From the NCBI GenBank assembly GCA_947184155.2, contig CAMXCT020003179.1:506001-570000 (forward strand): a stretch of 64,000 nt of DNA, read 5' to 3'. The translations under genes and the position numbers were made by a program. Shown here piece after piece: positions 63,401-64,000 of the stretch. The notes under the pieces were generated by a model that had not been told where the DNA came from, ran no database searches, and saw only the letters and a list, made by a program, of their open reading frames with translations. The DNA is from Cladocopium goreaui (lineage: Eukaryota > Sar > Dinophyceae > Suessiales > Symbiodiniaceae). How positions within the stretch are numbered: the first letter of the stretch is position 1; every line of letters begins with the position of its first letter.

Positions 63401-64000
63401 ATGACGATGGTGAGAAGGTCAAGTTGAACGTCAAGGGTTACCCATACAAGATTGGAGATGACGGTCGACGAATGTTCAGAACGTCGTTACGTCCCAAAGG
63501 GACCTATTCTCCTGAAGAATGGCGCAAACTCTCCCAATCTGATCGGAACACCATCCTCAAAGCCGAGAAGAAGAAGTTGGAGAAGAAAGAGGCCGATGAC
63601 AAAGCCAAAAGATTGGTCGAGGAAAAGAAGAAGAAGGCAACGAAGAAGGAGAAGAAAGATTCAAAGAAAGACAAGGACGAGCCAAAGTCCAAGGATGATG
63701 AAGGTGGTGATGAAAGTAAGAAGGATGACTCTCATTCAAAGTCAAAGAAATCCGATGCAGGTGTTGGTGAAGTTGTGAAGAACAAAATTACCTTACCTAT
63801 CACATGTACAAGTACTTATCTTGATTTATACGACATAGTCGATGATGACGATGTACATGGAAGACGATATATTGATTGTCGAAAAGTGAAGAGGAATGCT
63901 GATGCAAGTCCATGTTCCGATGCTTCTACTGACGTCCCGGATGACGAGGAATATCTCACTGAATGGGATGAATGGTCGGAGGTCGAGAAAGGACGTGGCC
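57493..64000 (+). CDS. Copia-like retrotransposon polyprotein, open at the window end
   Basis: One frame from ATG 57493 runs through the window edge (at least 2169 codons, no stop). Residues about 1-130 are Ser/Pro-rich. About 135-730 is a very long Gln/Glu/Leu-rich coiled coil. About 735-960 is a Gag-like helical region (LSSWKGSVVHEVCVASGDRN onward). Two CCCH zinc fingers follow: C1045-x8-C-x5-C-x3-H1064 and C1104-x7-C-x5-C-x3-H1122. The aspartic protease motif is ILDSGSGHDLIS (catalytic D1313). An acidic linker precedes an integrase H-x3-H-x6-C-x2-C (H1580, H1584, C1591, C1594) and the catalytic triad D1623 (TFDAVDT), D1684 (YSDHAPQF) and E1715 (NSIAERTNQ). A Lys/Glu-rich linker (about 2017-2090) follows. 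Protease then integrase, with no reverse transcriptase between them, is the copia (Pseudoviridae-type) order; reverse transcriptase and RNase H should lie beyond 64000. The intact frame suggests recent insertion. Confidence 0.9.
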   Translation, partial: MTEQDSSDNAFSFSGHAVAPAAGTQSNSSQSIDTGGSDASELRTSLPRRPLVAPRGRQISTMQAIEDRDSTPGKRRSSARQLSPPMTPRTKAKTTSSNPPSPIQDATPSGTGSYQQVNAPSSGSDIFTAYQSELAEYKTSLERATEEESVLQARLSETTAYAYQQFNFLESTTHQEMMSMTQQLQMLNFELQAAQQEDEGATYRIEELERYQTMSNEAASHLEFKYSRLRSEFDEQMGQANAIVVHVGTDANAHINQLRLELENAEMNAKQEALAVGYANDQTCALQIEMLEVANQNQTMKHTMAMNVRRLETELDAADMKRDEIMKEFRSNIRYEHDRYAECEHHLALEESQLRLQVIHSENLQSRLAISENRVSEESLAESGGMRDMRIMGLRSELHMKQSLLDRMQQQLTESKNQYHELSCQQARRSSPSRSPHGGPLYEMYMQAVRERDSLKESKAEVDKLYMQNRSELIDTEDLLKVFQRNFDETGKKYQDALNKIDHMSNNPNVTSTLFDSLHNELNDRDTAIARLHTELEAQKDSLERAHRDAGKSIKMLNDRRLVIKGATDYSIPESHLTEMHQLANERYAEVEEMSSTIAALKLENQAHSSSSMNRPTTLHGYPSNAMPRNECEEKCAKLKAELDEMKQERNAEVRNLQDELKKMEDRKDYYKNNFSQAEDRANDEEQEYRAEAEAFEKLRNEYNANVKELENLERDRSKSSVSLREAEKISLQPWPKTTELSSWKGSVVHEVCVASGDRNYEDWKAWLAPCLADQPDLEALAKAPDVRFQSIDAKLSNALRKVIDNAGDKSMQVKYDMSMKNQLYGRSGDFIKGRELFAMILISFKSPDHTEVLYNAHHLYMFNYYGDDQLEAFYNKWLDIVYNMKHDDLPSNNSLRDTLFRKIEHSKLMAFDINRYKTFDEGHPEKTYAYLTGMIKGYIARGKQERLLKDRERAVKLSLSSNKTTPALEDADKPAAPVKTKKENEAAASSTGDPPKRPKAKAKSEAASVLPTPSPKSHADKNNKKGKGGKGRSSSPVDKKKIFCNYFFNKGGCNKGDKCLYSHSQKVYDAKMKGKKGRSGSRDSSRGKGRGSSSSAGPKKKVCWNWQEGTCKFGNKCKFLHADKSPSASSERTSKKTPKKKATPITIDSFFDSDNEDSMDYTSPRIASAKKSSDDRRISFDMEPEVHEIAIEDYQEGLPKRMYRDPNKQYVFWKVDDLTDDQSKSDNTLGSVRARAKAIIMDRCGLHRFVDEVRIIIGPKFDMLIKLDNDRDDLTFTEELVEHEVGNSLMKSKNIMCISLPVQAKDRRFILDSGSGHDLISARKAERMNLKQRTCDPIMFHTANGSTATQTEAEIDLGTFDVTSHAYVLDDTPSVMSLGKRCMEEGYSFVWPSGQMPFMITKNGERIDLTIHDNIPYVDLGTYECTPHECHHASKIHDLLIHPQIGVNDFNDIDDVGQPSRRVHLDGESGLETSNEDHNCSRYVKKLKVKKKKRAMNRQKHSATPGEEEEEPPEGGEYDPGTPIDEPPGDETDFEDDGHGAPEDAAEGDEDDIEIDVVEGESRVAKRGTPKREANSLNHKLTHRYKNPYCDSCIRAKMKHFKTRRGAYKRELKKFGDLITFDAVDTSKVHDDVLVLEKEVLVVRDCYTGIIGAYPSDRMTKDDVVRAVKQFIGAKKVRQAYSDHAPQFIEAMNEMKIPIDHSLPGRPQTNSIAERTNQFILTATSTCLLEAGLPPCFWRTAILCVCHLLNVEPNDDDLSAWCKLHGSEFAGKLIPYGARVNYKPPKTREAGQLHKFGPDSIPGVFAGYHIGPGMHWSRQYKVWPLSEFVHQNLGDDASKPEHRLLKPHLTEKVEMVTPLTFPCKQEYERVNTTLEGMKEREILDGDPSKVPHGDDEEHDHDEDDDELDDGDDGGPGPSGGKVSKKPLDDPEDIFDKDKDPEEMTLQELIDAQPDHWKKGKAGDGKVYLNDDGEKVKLNVKGYPYKIGDDGRRMFRTSLRPKGTYSPEEWRKLSQSDRNTILKAEKKKLEKKEADDKAKRLVEEKKKKATKKEKKDSKKDKDEPKSKDDEGGDESKKDDSHSKSKKSDAGVGEVVKNKITLPITCTSTYLDLYDIVDDDDVHGRRYIDCRKVKRNADASPCSDASTDVPDDEEYLTEWDEWSEVEKGRG

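Noticed and set aside
58091-63778. Shorter plus-strand frames in other phases within the polyprotein
   Set aside because: They are out-of-phase shadows of the single frame that starts at 57493 and stays open to the window end.

Overview
The window reads as nuclear DNA of a dinoflagellate. Four signs support this. Genes run on the plus strand as very short exons separated by large introns, some with GC instead of GT donors. A relict of the dinoflagellate spliced leader lies just upstream of a retrotransposon ORF. A very large uninterrupted copia-like polyprotein fills the right end. Short terminal-inverted-repeat (TIR) elements and minisatellites are everywhere. There are no bacterial operons, no rRNA or tRNA gene that I can recognise, and no CRISPR array.

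Layout. 0.17-1.68 kb is a ten-unit G-rich tandem array. 3.17-4.59 kb holds three phase-compatible exons that together make a cold-shock domain. 5.03-6.02 kb is a 12-unit, about 80 bp satellite. 9.79-15.84 kb holds at least seven plus-strand exons encoding the C-lobe and tail of a NEK-type Ser/Thr kinase; one of its introns contains two adjacent minisatellites. 16-30 kb holds scattered candidate exons, a second satellite (21.32-22.52 kb) sharing a core with the first, and TTTG and ACAT/ACAG microsatellites. 30.77-32.59 kb is a broken minus-strand non-LTR (LINE-type) reverse transcriptase. 34-56 kb holds several groups of splice-bounded, often phase-compatible exons of unrecognised proteins, among many TIR elements. 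57.49 kb to the end is one open frame of at least 2169 codons: a long coiled coil, Gag, two CCCH zinc fingers, an aspartic protease and an integrase core. It leaves the window before any reverse transcriptase appears.

How the parts relate. The host genes seen are fragments, and I cannot show that they work together. All recognisable host exons are on the plus strand, consistent with the unidirectional gene clusters known from dinoflagellates. The LINE remnant is the only convincing minus-strand coding sequence. At least seven families of roughly 70-135 bp TIR elements (called A-G here) sit between or inside introns, in both orientations and sometimes nested. Family A keeps a splice-acceptor-like TTTTTCAG near one end, which makes it a candidate intron-generating (introner-like) element.

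Limits. Exon limits were chosen by eye from open frame, phase and splice dinucleotides. Only the cold-shock gene, the kinase, the LINE remnant and the copia-like polyprotein are assigned to families. All other exons are hypothetical.
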